Source: Cylicocyclus nassatus | Taxonomy: Eukaryota > Nematoda > Chromadorea > Rhabditida > Strongylidae | Length of the DNA stretch: 64,000 nt | Direction of reading: 5' to 3' | NCBI GenBank assembly: GCA_958299035.1 | Contig: CATQJL010000001.1 | Span: forward strand, 9,957,817-10,021,816 | Shown: positions 22,500-34,192 of the stretch, piece by piece | Numbering within the stretch: the stretch's first letter is position 1 | Layout: the number at the start of each line of letters is the position of its first letter | Made by a program: the position numbers and the translations under genes | Notes under the pieces: model-generated | Database searches by the model: none | The model's input: the letters and a program-made list of their open reading frames with translations, nothing else | Told to the model about the DNA's origin: nothing

Positions 22500-24020
22500 T
22501 TCTAGAAATTCTTTGACTGGAAGTTCTAAAAAATTTGTCTGGGAATGCATAAAATCAGTTTAAGTTCGCAATTTATTGTTTGAGCTTACTGCAAAACTTC
22601 TGTCCAATTTGAATTCTCAAATTTGAAAAATCGTAACTTCTCTAGATACTCAGTTTCTGTGTATTGCGCATTCTTTTGGCTAGCAGAAACTATACCTCGT
22701 GAAAAACCTTCTTAAAAAACAAAATTGTGGAATTTTACAACTTCTTCAATGTGTCTTTCCTTTGACGTGGCATTGTTTCATTGGTAGAAAATTTCAAAGA
22801 TTGGTCTTCCAAAAAGGAGCCTATAGTCCTTTGATGCCGGAAGGTATCTTCATTGGATGAAAAAAAATGCCGTTTTCGACCTCACTTTGGTATACGCATG
22901 TATGCTTATTTCCAAATCATCATCAAATCATTTCTGAACTTGGAAGAATCACACACCGATGGAAAGTATAGTGTGGATCCTCTAGCTTTTGCTTTACTTC
23001 AATGCCTTCACCTTTGGACTCATCTTAGCTTTTACGGAAAACTTTTGCTTGTAGAACATGAATTTATTGGGTTGTTTCAAAAGTTCTACCCGTTTTTGAT
23101 ACCTTTTTTTGAACTGCCGCTTTTGGAGGAAAAACCCATTTTTCATAAATAATGCTTATATCATTCAAAAGCTCTTTTCTTCTAGTTTTTCAAGTATATT
23201 TTCGTTTTCATATCTTTGTTCGCTGTGCGGTTGCGTGCTTTAGAAAGACAACGAAACAAACGTGAAAATTTTCGTCTTTGCTCAATCGCCGTGAATTCTA
23301 CAGCCAAAAGAAAATTTTTTTTCAAAACATACATAATGTTTGCTGGAGACTTGTGCTATGAAACGCTCATTGAAATATGATTTCAGAAAAATTTTGAACT
23401 TAAAAATTTTCAGCTCAAACATAACCTATCTTTATGGTCCCTTCAAGTCGCATAAAAATCATAAACATTTTGCAATCGCGGAACTTTTACTCTATATAGT
23501 AAGATTAAAGCTAGAACAACTGCTACTAGAAGAACTGCTACTGGAAAAACAAAAACATTTCCTGATTTGTCAATGTTTTATATTTTAGCATGTAACTGTA
23601 CAAAAATTTTTTAGAATCAGGGGCCGCAATAGTGTTTGAAAAAAGCATGTGGCTTTATAATTTGTCCAGCTTTCGCTAGGGCCTTTTTTAATTTTTCTGT
23701 TCTTCTTCGTTCGAACTCATCAAGATTGGAAGCCGTTTTGAGGGATCATGGAAGGCGCACTATACAGCGAAGTTTCGGACAGTTTTATCATTGAGAACAC
23801 AAATTACGACGATTTTCATAGTTCTTTACAATTATGTCCAGCTCTATATGTGAAACTTCAATCGAACGTGAGCAAAATTTGCATAAAATGCAATTTTTCG
23901 CGAAGACGCTCGATCGGCAGAAACCTATTTCATAGGGAAGGGATGCTAAGATATTAGGTTTTTTAGAGTTTTGTCGCATTTTTTGTTTCACTTTTTTCTC
24001 GATAATAATCACCTTATCTG
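22500..24020. other. Non-coding stretch with a solo mariner-like end
   Basis: TTGGGTTGTTTCAAAAGTTC preceded by TA at 23,067 resembles a mariner terminus, without a partner. Long plus-strand open frames at 22,853-23,152 and 23,340-23,588 are Phe/Leu-rich and lack splice support. I see no gene. Confidence 0.45.
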
Positions 24021-24025
24021 AAATA

Positions 24026-24835
24026 TTAGGCTGGAAACTAAGTTTTGCAACTGGTTTCATAACTTCCCTCTCACTCAACATGGCGCACTCAAATTTTGCC
24101 ACTACGTTGATTATTACGTAAGCTACAAGCGCAGCTGCTGTCCTATCAAATGCTGAAGTCGCAGTGAGGGTTACGGTAGATGCATGGTATGAAGGGGAAA
24201 AATTCAAAGTTTGACGGATTTGGCTGAAACTTGGCATAGGGGTGTTATCCGACATGCTGATCACGAAAACGATAGTGAAATTGCGTGATAAGGGCTTTTT
24301 TGTAAGATTACTGTAGGTGTACTATATAGGGTCTCACCCTAAACAAGGGAAAAGGCGTTGATTCAACAAATGAATGTGATATACGCGTTTGACAGGTCAA
24401 ATAACCTTACTATGTAAAGTCTTGGAGGAGTTTGAGCTTCGGACTCTTTAGTCATTGACGGTCGTCCCCAGCAGCTCTTGCGTACATCGACTCGTTCGAA
24501 TTTGTGAGGACGCCAAATCGCATGCCCTTAAGTTTCGTTTCTTTCTTACTAGACCAAAGGAGTCAACCTCCAGCAGTAATTTATAGACGAATCCGGATTA
24601 TTGCGCATGGTTCAGGCTGCCAAAGGCTTCACTTTAGCTTGAAACCCCAAAAATTCTCAGATTTCACTAGTTTTCGAAAAACGCCTGAAACTTTTCTATT
24701 TCGGGTTCAAAATTTAGACAATTTGTGCTTGCTTGTAGCTCACATTGCCTTCTACATAATGCCAAAGTTTGAGTGCGCCATATCCAAAGAGAGCGGAGTT
24801 ATAAAACCAGTTGCAAAACTTAGTTTCCAGCCTAA
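24026..24835. mobile_element. Mariner-type MITE
   Basis: Ends TTAGGCTGGAAACTAAGTTT and AAACTTAGTTTCCAGCCTAA with TA flanks (24,024-24,025 and 24,836-24,837). The inverted similarity continues inward for about 110 bp (TTTGCAACTGGTT, GCGCACTCAAA). 810 bp. The minus-strand frame 23,788-24,264 runs across it and is not a gene. Confidence 0.85.
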
Positions 24836-24837
24836 TA

Positions 24838-26252
24838 ATTTGTCTGTGTTTGAAAGTCTCAAGTTTGCTCAACCAATTCATATGCGTCATCCCCAACTTA
24901 AAAGGAAGCTGAAAAAAATTGCCTGGTCTTGACAAAAAAAAGAAATAAAGTATCCATTTTCGACCGTCACGTCGCCTTCCAAATAAGTAATTCGTGCGCA
25001 ACACCTCGAAAACTCTGCTGTGCTTAAGAAAAGAATGTTGTAATTTCTGCTCTTCAAAAATACTAAAAGTTTCGAGAAATACTTGTGTAAACTCTAGAAA
25101 AGTCGTCTTTCTCTTCAATGTTGACGTTGGTCATCTGAAGGTAGTCCTGAGAGAAGACTGTAGGAGAACAATCCGGAAGAGACAGACTGATGATCTGTAG
25201 CTTTGAAACCATCGAATATATAGACTGTTTACTCAAAAAATCAAAGTTTGGGGGTTAAGGGCTTAGGTACGCGAGACGATGAACTTTGCCGCGAAAAAGT
25301 CTTGCATCGCCGTCTTCGTAAAAATGACATTGAAAAGTTTGTAGAAAACAGGGAACGAGCACGAACAGTGACAGAACAAACATAAGAGTCTAATAGGTTG
25401 TTTTGTTTGTTGTCAAGCTTTTTGGATGGGTTTTTTAAGGGAAAAATTTGAAGAGAAAAAATGTCGAAAATGGATGTTTTGTCTTTGTGGATTTTTTTGT
25501 TTTAAAGCCAGAAAATCATTTTCAATTTTTTTGTTGAGCAAGGGATAACGCAAATGCATCTGTAGAGCAGACTTAGAGCTTTCAAAAGTATATACAATTT
25601 TTCCCAAGTGGTCAAATCGTTGAGAAAAATCAAAAAAAATGCGAAAGAACTTATTACATAACCTTACACAACCTAACCTTTGGCAAGCACCTCTACTTTT
25701 TAAAACGTCAAGGAAATCTGCTCATTGAAACGCTACTTTTGAAAAGGTCCTGTAAATAATGCCTCTGCGCCACCTGGCTCTGGTAGTGAGGATTTTGCGA
25801 TTGCTTTACCACTTATGATGATAAAGTAACATCAGTATGTCGAAGAGCATATAGATATTGCATAGAGAAGAAACTGGATCTCTATCTAAGGCAGCGCTTC
25901 GTGCTATGGATAGCAAACTTCGACCTAGCGTCTTAACGCATTTTGAGTAGACTTTTTAAAACGGTCAGAACAAGTTATTAGCCTGAAGACGGTCGGAATA
26001 AGCTATTCTATTCGTATAGCTAAAAAAAGTGAATCACTTAAAAGCAAACTTAGAAGCTGTTTGATCATAAACCTAATGCTCGTTTTCATAGGCTTTTATT
26101 GATGTTATATCAAGGTGACAGTGAATTTTGCTTTAAGTACTAACAGAAAACGCAAGGTCTCCTTGCTTTGAATAAGTTCACAGCAAACAAATTTATTGAG
26201 CCTAAGTTACAATTTTTGGAATTTGGTGCTTGAATATGTTCAACTCAGCATA
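24838..26252. other. AT-rich intergenic stretch, no gene supported
   Basis: Open frames on both strands near 24,994-25,607 are Lys/Phe-rich and without splice sites. No repeat termini recognised. Confidence 0.4.
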
Positions 26253-26254
26253 TA

Positions 26255-28888
26255 TTAGGTCGTTCCGAAAGTAATGTCGCTTCTTTCAAATGTATGCCAC
26301 ATCTCGTAGAACAAAGATGTGTAAGAGATTCTGATAGCGTTTGATGCAGCATTTCATTCTCTTTTTAACGGTTAAACAAGCATTGCATGATAATCAATAA
26401 GCTCTTGAAGATTTACCAAAAACTGCAATCCATGCTTTTCAAGAAGATCAAGTTTTGCAATTCTTCTAAATTTTCACACAGCTTTCGGAAGGAGTCCAAG
26501 TAAGGGATGCATAGAGCAGACCCTATAGGAAACAGCACAACTTTTTTCTACCTTTCAGAGCTTGTCATAATTTTTGTAGAGGTTTTTAATGGAACCACCG
26601 AAATTTAGCAGGCTCGTCTCAGACACAAATGAATCAGACACCAACAAATTTTAGGGTTTCGAGACTTACGAAGATGGATTATGATTTAACAACAATTTTA
26701 CGAACCAAATGACCATTTACCGTTTCAGATTAGCAACTTTCGATATTTCCGTGTACAACTTGGGGCGTCGTGGAAAACCTTAACTAACTATGATGATTTT
26801 ATCCCGAAAACTTGATGATTCGGAGAAAACAACTGTTAGAAAGAGGAGAAAAAACTGCGTCGAATGACACCCGAGTTGCTTGCTGGTTGTTGTTCTGTGA
26901 GGTTTGAGTTGACCAAATATGGTATCTGATGGCATTGAAAAATTAATTCGAGAAACTCTAAGAAGCAAACTAAGGAAAAGAAAAAATTACTCTGTGTTCT
27001 ATAGACTATGTTCTATCTATCTGTCACTTGCACTTCTCCGGAGAAGAGCTACAAAAATTCACAAAAATAGCCGAACTTGACCATGGCAAAAAGCATGAGT
27101 CGCAGATATTGGTGAATTTTCGAGGGCTCGATGAATATTCTGCATTGAAATTACAACGTTTAGAAAGTGGATGAAATGCTGCATCGATTGATTCCAAAAG
27201 CTCTTGAGAAACTTGGTTCCACGAGATTATACTTGGGGAAATTCGAAATTTTTTTCGAATATTCGAATATCGAATATATTCGAAAATTAAAAATTTCGAA
27301 TATTCGACCTTCGAATAATATTCGAAAATCGAAATTCTCGAATATTCGACTATCTAATATTATTCGAAAATTGAAAATTTCGAATATTCGACTTTCGAAT
27401 ATTATTCGAAAATCGGAAATTTCGAATATTCGACTATCGAATATTATTCGAAAATGGAAATTTCGAATCGAATAATATTCGAATATCGAATATCATTCGT
27501 TATTCGAGTTTCGAATATAATTCGGTTCTCGAATTTTATTCGATTTTCGAATATCATTCGATTTTCGAGTACTGATCGAGTGATTTACGTCATTGAGACT
27601 GCCTATGAAAGGCCAAAACATCTAAGAATAAATTGTTTCTTGTAAGCGTCAAGAATGGACACTTTCTTATGTTACAATTTACGATGGAAAAACGGTTTAG
27701 TCGTGATGTGAAGAGACTTAGGAACCTAAAAGCTACTCCTGTGACGGTTGTGAAGAGATTTTTCGTACTTTAAAAAGATTATATACCCTCACTGAGAGTT
27801 GCGATTGGATATACAGCGGTTCCAAGAGTATGTAGATCTGTAGGCTGACATCAACTTAGAGTATGTGGCGATTTATCAATCGCTTCTCACTGTTGTAAAA
27901 TTACCTTAAGATTGAAGAGGGTTTTGAAACATCAAGAGCCATTTCCCCAAGAAAAAGAACCAAAAGGGCCGAAATTCTTGCATTAAACTTTTAAAGACAC
28001 TCACTTTATGTGGAATTTGCATTTAACCGTAATGCTTTTTCCAAAACTTACGCCAGGTACAGGTACACCGTAACAAGTGTTTTGCAACGCTTTTCAAAAA
28101 CGTGATTGTCATTTGAAAAGCTTGAAAAGTCGTGCGTAGTAAAATCAGCATACGTGAAAACACTGCTGCACAGATTGAACCTTTTTTGGAGACAATTTTT
28201 TTGGATGTCTTATTTTGCAGTTGGTCTATATGCTGGAATTTCCTACCGTGATAACACACAATAAGAAAAGCATGATGATCCGCTTTCTGCTGTGTTTATA
28301 AGCTGAAGCCATTCCTACTGGATGTTACCCAGAAATTGGCAAAAGACTTCGAGTGGTATTAGCGATCAAATGGTGTGTAGAAACTTTTGAGACACCCCGT
28401 ATACGCTATGCATATCGAACTTTCGAATATTCGGTGCTTATCGAATTTTCGAATAGTCAATTCTTATCGAAATTTCGAATATTCGGTGTTCAACGAATAT
28501 TCGAATAGTTGATGGACATCGAATGATCGAATGAATGACCCTCGAATATTCGACTACCGAATAATATTCGAAAGTTAAAATTTTCGAATATTCGACTTTC
28601 GAATAATATTCGAAAATGAAGATTTTCGAATATTCGACTTTCGAATAATATTCGAAAATGAAGATTTTCGAATATTCGACTATCGAATATATTCGAAAAC
28701 TGAAAATTTCGAATATTCGACTTTCGAATTTTATTCGAAATCTCAGTTTTTCGAATATTCGACTTTTCGAATCATTCGCATTCGAATGATTTATTCGAAT
28801 GATCGAATAATTATTCGATTCGGTCCCAAGTATACACGAGATGTGGCGTTCATTTGAAAAAAGCGACATTACTTTCGGAACGATCTAA
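26255..28888. mobile_element. Mariner-type element split by a nested transposon
   Basis: The left end TTAGGTCGTTCCGAAAGTAA continues TGTCGCTTCTTTCAAATG; the right end CATTTGAAAAAAGCGACA runs into TTACTTTCGGAACGATCTAA. TA flanks both. Subtracting the nested insertion (27,228-28,834 plus one 8-bp duplication) leaves about 1.0 kb. The left part may hold decayed transposase, but I could not read a mariner catalytic triad. Open frames here are broken. Confidence 0.8.
27228..28834. mobile_element. TTCGAATA-array transposon, 8-bp TSD, nested in mariner
   Basis: Termini TATACTTGGG and CCCAAGTATA are flanked by identical 8-mers CACGAGAT (27,220-27,227 and 28,835-28,842). About 300-400 bp at each end is built of palindromic TTCGAATATTCGA-type units, in inverted orientation between ends. 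The unique centre (27,590-28,380) has a possible relic of Tc1/mariner coding and a mariner-like end GAGACACCCCGTATA near 28,390-28,404. The 8-bp duplication suggests a hAT- or P/Merlin-like transposase, but the termini do not match the usual hAT CAG start. Confidence 0.85.
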
Positions 28889-28890
28889 TA

Positions 28891-30752
28891 TATTTTGGTT
28901 CAGCATCGGAGAATTTTTTTTGAGGTATGGAGATTGGTTGTGGAGATTAAAGTTTGTATTAGATCTCATAAGCTCACACCGTTTTTCAATCCTCTATCGT
29001 CTTCTTAATTACTCAAATAATTTGCTTATCCTAGCGAGCAGAAGTTCGTGCCGTTTGATGCTGTCTGTCGCAAGATTCATGAAACTTTAGAAACTTTCTG
29101 TTTTGGCTTTTCTAAAGTTTTACTATTATATATAATGTGAAACTGTTGAGAATAAAAGTCAACGTGAGCAACGTCTCAAAGTCTTCTTAAGCGGTGTAGC
29201 TGGTTGAGCGCATTACAACTAACATGTTGCGAAAAGCTGGTGTAAGAAGTAGATGCAATTTTCAAACTCAGCATTAGCCTTATTGAATGTCAAAATCTTT
29301 ACAACTGACACAGCCTTTTTTCGAGATTATGTGTAAGTATAACAAAATGCATGGGTGTCTAGACATGACCATGGACACTCTTTATCTACCAAAGAATCCA
29401 CACTTCCAAGCTTAAATGCCTCTCTAATCGTTAATGTGAATATAATAGGATTATAAGCTACAATAGTGCAAGTCCTATTAGTCATAAAGACCATCGCAAG
29501 CCATTATCAGCCATCATTTTTGCCATCCATCCGTCATTACACTGTCCTAGTAAGCTGTCTATTTAATTTGCTTGAGGACACATATGCCGTGGGCTTGCCA
29601 TATCCGGTTCATAATCTTGCGTGTGTTCGTCTGCCGCTTCCTGTTAGGCGATTTCATCTTCATACAGCTCAAACTTAGATCTCCTCCCTAGCAACACTGC
29701 TACTCTCTCAGCATTGTCTTACTTACATTTTCTCTTAAATGCGTCCCACTGTACCGAGATATTTTGAAAAAGCAGTTTGTTCTTAAGAAATACTGTGGCA
29801 CTTATTCCAAAGCGTATGTCACGGTCTCCTAGGTTTCAGCTTGTTTACCATACTTCCTTCAGTGAGCCTCAAGTTCAAGCCCCAAATTTGCTGCAATACA
29901 GCACTACAAAATTCACTTTTTTGCGTTGTTTCATTGATTCAGCTAACGCAAGTCTGTGCTTGATAAAGTCACAGTGTAGACAAAAGGAGTTTGTAATTGT
30001 GTGGAAAAAAGTTATACTATAAGCCTCGTGGACAAGAAGTTCGAAAACTAAAGTTTTTTTCCAAATTTGGAATCAAAGCTGCTTGGGAACGTTGTGAAAG
30101 TACAAGTAGACTGTAATGCCTAAACGATATACATGTTTTACCAATTGTCTGATCAAAAAGAAATCATATATTTTGTCAAAACTGCGTCTGAAGGGAGCTA
30201 GAAGAGGGTACCAGGAAAACTAATTGCCACGACGTTCTGCAATTTCAACACTGCTCAACTCTCAAGTTGATCTCATTCCTTTTTTCTAACACTTTACTCG
30301 TTCCAAGCTCCTTGAAATTTTTGGCCTTGATCGGAGAAGTTTTCACATTTTCGAAAATCCAGTCTCATCAACGCATCAACGTATGCCCAGTCTAAATACT
30401 CTTATGCGAGGGAACTTGGTACTAAGTGGTATAATTGACTGACAACAATCTCTGTAAAAAAAACCTAGGCAGATCTTTGTTAATATTGCAGTATCTTGCG
30501 GAAACAACACTACCATTTGCTTAGCTACTATAACAGAAATGTCTGAGAGGGATTTTTGGTTATGAGTTCTGTATACGGAGCGGTACGGTGGCTTCAGAAA
30601 CTTCAAACTAACCTCCCTTCAGCTTTGCAAAGTAGCTATCATTTATGAGGTGCTCAAAGAGAATGAGTAAGATTGTAGAACAAAACAAGCCAGGAAAGAA
30701 AGCCATACACTCTGAGGTGGGGCATGCTGTGCGAGCAGCAGAAAATTTGGAG
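28891..30752. other. Intergenic stretch, no gene supported
   Basis: Several open frames on both strands, for example a minus-strand segment at 30,376-30,606 containing SDISVIVAKQMVVLFPQD, are possibly coding but lack a matched acceptor and donor. No repeat termini recognised. Confidence 0.4.
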
Positions 30753-30780
30753 CGGGGGGGGGGGGAGGGGAGTGGGGAGG
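30753..30780. repeat. Poly-G / G-rich tract
   Basis: A run of about 13 G followed by GGGAGGGGAGTGGGGAGG; a possible G-quadruplex former and a place where assembly length may be unreliable. A shorter G run lies at about 9,205-9,219. Confidence 0.75.
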
Positions 30781-32637
30781 CAAAATCGGTCGCTTCCAGC
30801 TGTCATGTGGCACACTCTCCTCGATCCTAGCTAACTCAAAGCTCCTTAAAGCACTTCTGAGAAATTGGGCACTACACATTCAAAAAAATCACCTTTGTAA
30901 ACGATTGTACACTCTATAATCTTCTAGAGTCTAACAAATCAATACGAATGTGATAATATAAAAGAAATGATAATATTATAAACAGGTTGAATGTGCCATA
31001 GATGTGTGTTTTAAAAATCAGCTACATTTCAAAAAAAGTCGATCTTAACTATTTTCGTTCCTGCCCAGTCAGATTTTCTAAAGTAACTGATCGCTGCATC
31101 ATTGTGTTAGAATTCGCACTATAGCCGCACGAGCATTCTGCTACATCTGGTAAGATTTTAGAAGTAATAAGCGACAAACGTACTACCAAAATTGACTTCC
31201 AAAAACTTCCTCAGAGTAGACTAAAATCCAAACACGGCTTTTTATGAAAAATGGTTAGACAAGTTGAACCTGTCTGAAAAGAAATTATGTACTTGAACGT
31301 GACTGCCTCCAAATCGCACCTATGTCCGTTTGTGAATAACGCTGAGCGAACAGGGAATAGGCAAAAAATCTTGTAGGCTGCATAGAAGAGCGACTATATC
31401 AAGCAAAGCCCTTGGAGTTTTGTAAGCTCAAATGCTACGTTCAACACATCCGCAATGTCTTTCTTTAGAATTTTAGCAGGAAGTCAATTGCAATCATTTA
31501 GCTTTCCAAAGTAGTCGCTGCTGTGATTTACCATTAATGGTCGAGACTAGCGATGACTTACCCTCTGAAATACAGGCGTACAAGGTTATGACTCGACAAA
31601 GAATTCGATAGAGTAACAAGGAAGGTACACGAAGCTCACCTACGCTTGCTTGCCTATCGCTTGTTTACCTCACCTCTCGCTTGTTTGTCCTCTGTAAGAG
31701 ATCGCAGAATTTCAACGCGTAGTACGCGCATTCATCATGTCGATTAATACAGTTCTCATTACATGCTTAGACATGTATCGAAATTCGCAAATATTTGAGG
31801 TCAGGCCAACTAATTTAAGTCGAAATCTTCTTTTTGCCTTGCATCTCGAAGCTGCTGTTCGAAACGACTCTCATGTGTTACTACTGCTTCGGGACAACAA
31901 AATCGTCATAGTCATGCCGGGATGTTGTTTTTAACTAAAGCATAAACGCTACTTAATCTCATCTGTGCTTTCTCGATTCTCGTACATTGAACGCGCACTA
32001 AATTATTCAATTCGTGAAACTGCCTGTTCTCATGCTTGCATTTTGCACGAGTGGAACTCATACATATTCGGTCATAAGTGCATACGCACATCAGTTTTTC
32101 CAGAGAATAGAAGAACAGCATCAATGATTCTGATGGGATTTTTTAAACCCATATTGTCGATATATACGTTAATTTTGCCGAATGTCTGATATAAATGGGG
32201 TAAGGTATATTGCGGTTCAATCGAGCTTCACCAAACTGCTTTTCGGCACAGTTGTGCGCTAATCGCTGGTTAACATTTGATGGGATGCAAAAGCAGTTTG
32301 GCATTCAGCGATATGTTGATCGATAATAAATAAAACATATTGTGTAATCTCCAACAACATCGCAGAGAAGATTTTCGCCAAAAAATGAGGCTAATGTCAA
32401 TGTCTCAGGTCTCTTTGTGAATTTTAGTACAAGGGATGTGATGTGGGTATATCAATGGTGCCCACCCTATTATCGTCAACAATTCGTCGTTTAGCATCGC
32501 GATTTTCGAATGAAACAAGCTGACTGAAGCAAAGCGTTCAAAGCGTTCACCTACCACCTGCTCTTGCAATAAATTGGGTAGTCAAATTTTTTGATGAATG
32601 AGTGGCGCTTGCTTGACTTCCAACAATTTTGTTGAAG
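30781..32637. other. Intergenic stretch with isolated splice-like signals
   Basis: Strong acceptor-like sites occur at 31,071 (CGTTCCTGCCCAG) and 31,216 (AACTTCCTCAG) with a donor GTAAGATT at about 31,150, but the frames between them contain stops. A plus-strand frame at 31,737-31,934 is plausible but unsupported. Confidence 0.35.
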
Positions 32638-33136
32638 CCGGATTTGCTCACACGAATGCAAACTTGACTCCTCTTCTTCAGTTTTTATGCTCGATGAAAC
32701 ACTTCAGAGAGCTACGAATCTTGATCTATACACATCGCATTTCTGCTCATTCTTTCGCCCAGATGACTTGGGAAATACGTATGTTTAAACTCTTTTTTAT
32801 CCATATCTTTTTAACAATCACCTTCGTTTATAGCAATACTGCATTGAGACTATTCCCAGAGGAACTACTCTTATTTCATCCCCTTCCACCTTGTCGAAAC
32901 TTTGCAAGAACAAATTGCTGCTCTTGTTTTAGCACAAATTGTAGTGAGTAAAGCGATGGATGAGTCTATTAGTTAAGCGCTTGAACCTATGTGTAAATGC
33001 ACGTGACTGATGAAATGTTCTATAACTGTACAGCGAAGTTCCTGCTTTAGTTTACAAGGTCACAATTTCCGAATGCAGTTGGGTACTTACACAACTTACC
33101 ATTTTCCTAACAAGGAAGGCACGAAAATTGCAGTGA
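32638..33136 (+). CDS. 3' end of an unidentified gene (three exons)
   Basis: Exons are 32638-32778 (acceptor TTTTGTTGAAG, donor GTATGT), 32834-32943 (acceptor TTCGTTTATAG, donor GTGAGTA) and 33051-33136 (acceptor CCTGCTTTAG, stop TGA). Introns are 55 and 107 nt, and phases match at both joins (2+1, 1+2). The frame gives ECKLDSSSSVFMLDETLQRA, LYTSHFCSFFRPDDLGN, then RLFPEELLLFHPLPPCRN, ARTNCCSCFSTNC and a basic tail ending KARKLQ. DSSSS would fit the first MIDAS element of a von Willebrand A domain, but nothing else confirms that. Cysteines suggest a secreted or extracellular segment. Upstream exons not found. A Pro/Leu-rich plus-strand frame overlapping exon 1 is the alternative reading; splice phase favours this one. 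Confidence 0.45.
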
Positions 33137-33174
33137 TCTTTTGACACATAGCAGCTATCTCCCGATGCAGCTTA

Positions 33175-33677
33175 ACACGTTTCGGACCGCGAAATTGCGC
33201 GGCGAAAAAGAGGGTACTTTCAGCCGTTAGCCAACAAAGGGACCTTGATTCGTATACTGTGTGCTACATCTGTAATCAGCATGTCAGATAAGATTCACAC
33301 CCAAAGTTCTGAGTGAATTCGAAGTGTTTGAATTTTGTGGCCTGAGAAGGAATTCTGTGCTTCCCTGAAAGATAGAAACAAGAATTCAGTTTCTAATTGT
33401 ATCCAAAAGTATCTATGTTGTACATATACACATCATTATTGGAACTATGGTTTTTCTCTTTGAATTCGAAGCAAAGAAAAGTTGCGACGTCGCACGCGTC
33501 GTTCGCGTTGCCGCACTTCGTTGCAACTGTTGTTCGAATTGTCCTCATATCTTCTAAACAAATACCTGCGGCACAGCCTTACAGAGTCATTTGTAAAGGA
33601 GGAGCTTAGGCCTTTGATTTGATAATCTCTTTGAAAGGCGCGTGCTGCACCATGTGCAGCACCGGTCCGAGACCTGT
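33175..33677 (+). mobile_element. ACGTTTCGGACC MITE, copy 1
   Basis: Ends ACACGTTTCGGACCG and CGGTCCGAGACCTGT. The body contains TTGCGACGTCGCACGCGTCG and a CTGCACCATGTGCAGCACC hairpin. A second copy lies inverted at 45,834-46,374 with collinear similarity throughout; a fragment lies at 12,115-12,310. No transposase. Confidence 0.8.
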
Positions 33678-34106
33678 TAAAACATCGATTACAATTTTCA
33701 CAGGCTTCACCTGGACTAGTTCAAATGCTACTGCGACTCATATGATACTTTAGTTGTCAAAAATAATAAGATTTGTAGCTTACAAAGGAACATTCAGAAG
33801 TCGAAGTGGCCAATCTTAACAAACTGCATACCGTTTGATGCAGTATAGCACGCTCATTTCAAATCTGTCTTCCATGTGTGCAGAGCGCCTTTGTAGGCAA
33901 AATTATGAGCAGCTTTACTGCGAAAAAATCGTACACAAAAGTTGCGAAATTAGGCACATTATTGCTCTTTTAGCTTACCTCTGCATACGAGCCACACAAG
34001 TGACCCAGTTGCATGTTTTGGTTCAACACTGAGCCGAGAATGGCTTTGTACAGCCAGTTTGTCCTTTGCAATAAGAAGAAAGATAGATTTATATATCTTT
34101 TACTTC

Positions 34107-34190
34107 GTTTCGTCCCTTTCCTTAGACGGAGTTTTGAGGTCTAGACCCTCTCCGGGACTCTTCAGTAAGGAGAGAGGGTCTAGTTTTACT
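34107..34190 (-). ncRNA. Hammerhead-ribozyme-like segments (split arrangement)
   Basis: On the minus strand: TCCTTA directly before the core CTGAAGAG (34,158-34,171), the stem II half GTCCC (34,154-34,158), its partner GGGAC followed by GAAA (34,108-34,116), the stem I partner TAAGGA (34,119-34,124), and CTCCGTC, which can pair with ACGAAG after GAAA as stem III. Each element matches the hammerhead consensus (CUGANGA ... GAAA, cleavage after UH), but the linear order is not a standard circular permutation. It may be two decayed copies rather than one active ribozyme. Penelope-like elements commonly carry hammerheads, and this lies just 3' of the reverse transcriptase. Confidence 0.35.
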
Positions 34191-34192
34191 TT

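Noticed and set aside
25650..25680. ACACAACCTAACC resembling telomeric repeat
   Set aside because: Only one or two imperfect units; no array.
27240..28820. Regular short repeats TTCGAATATTCGA that could be mistaken for a CRISPR array
   Set aside because: No constant-length unique spacers, units are palindromic and inverted between the two ends, and the block is bounded by transposon termini with a target duplication.
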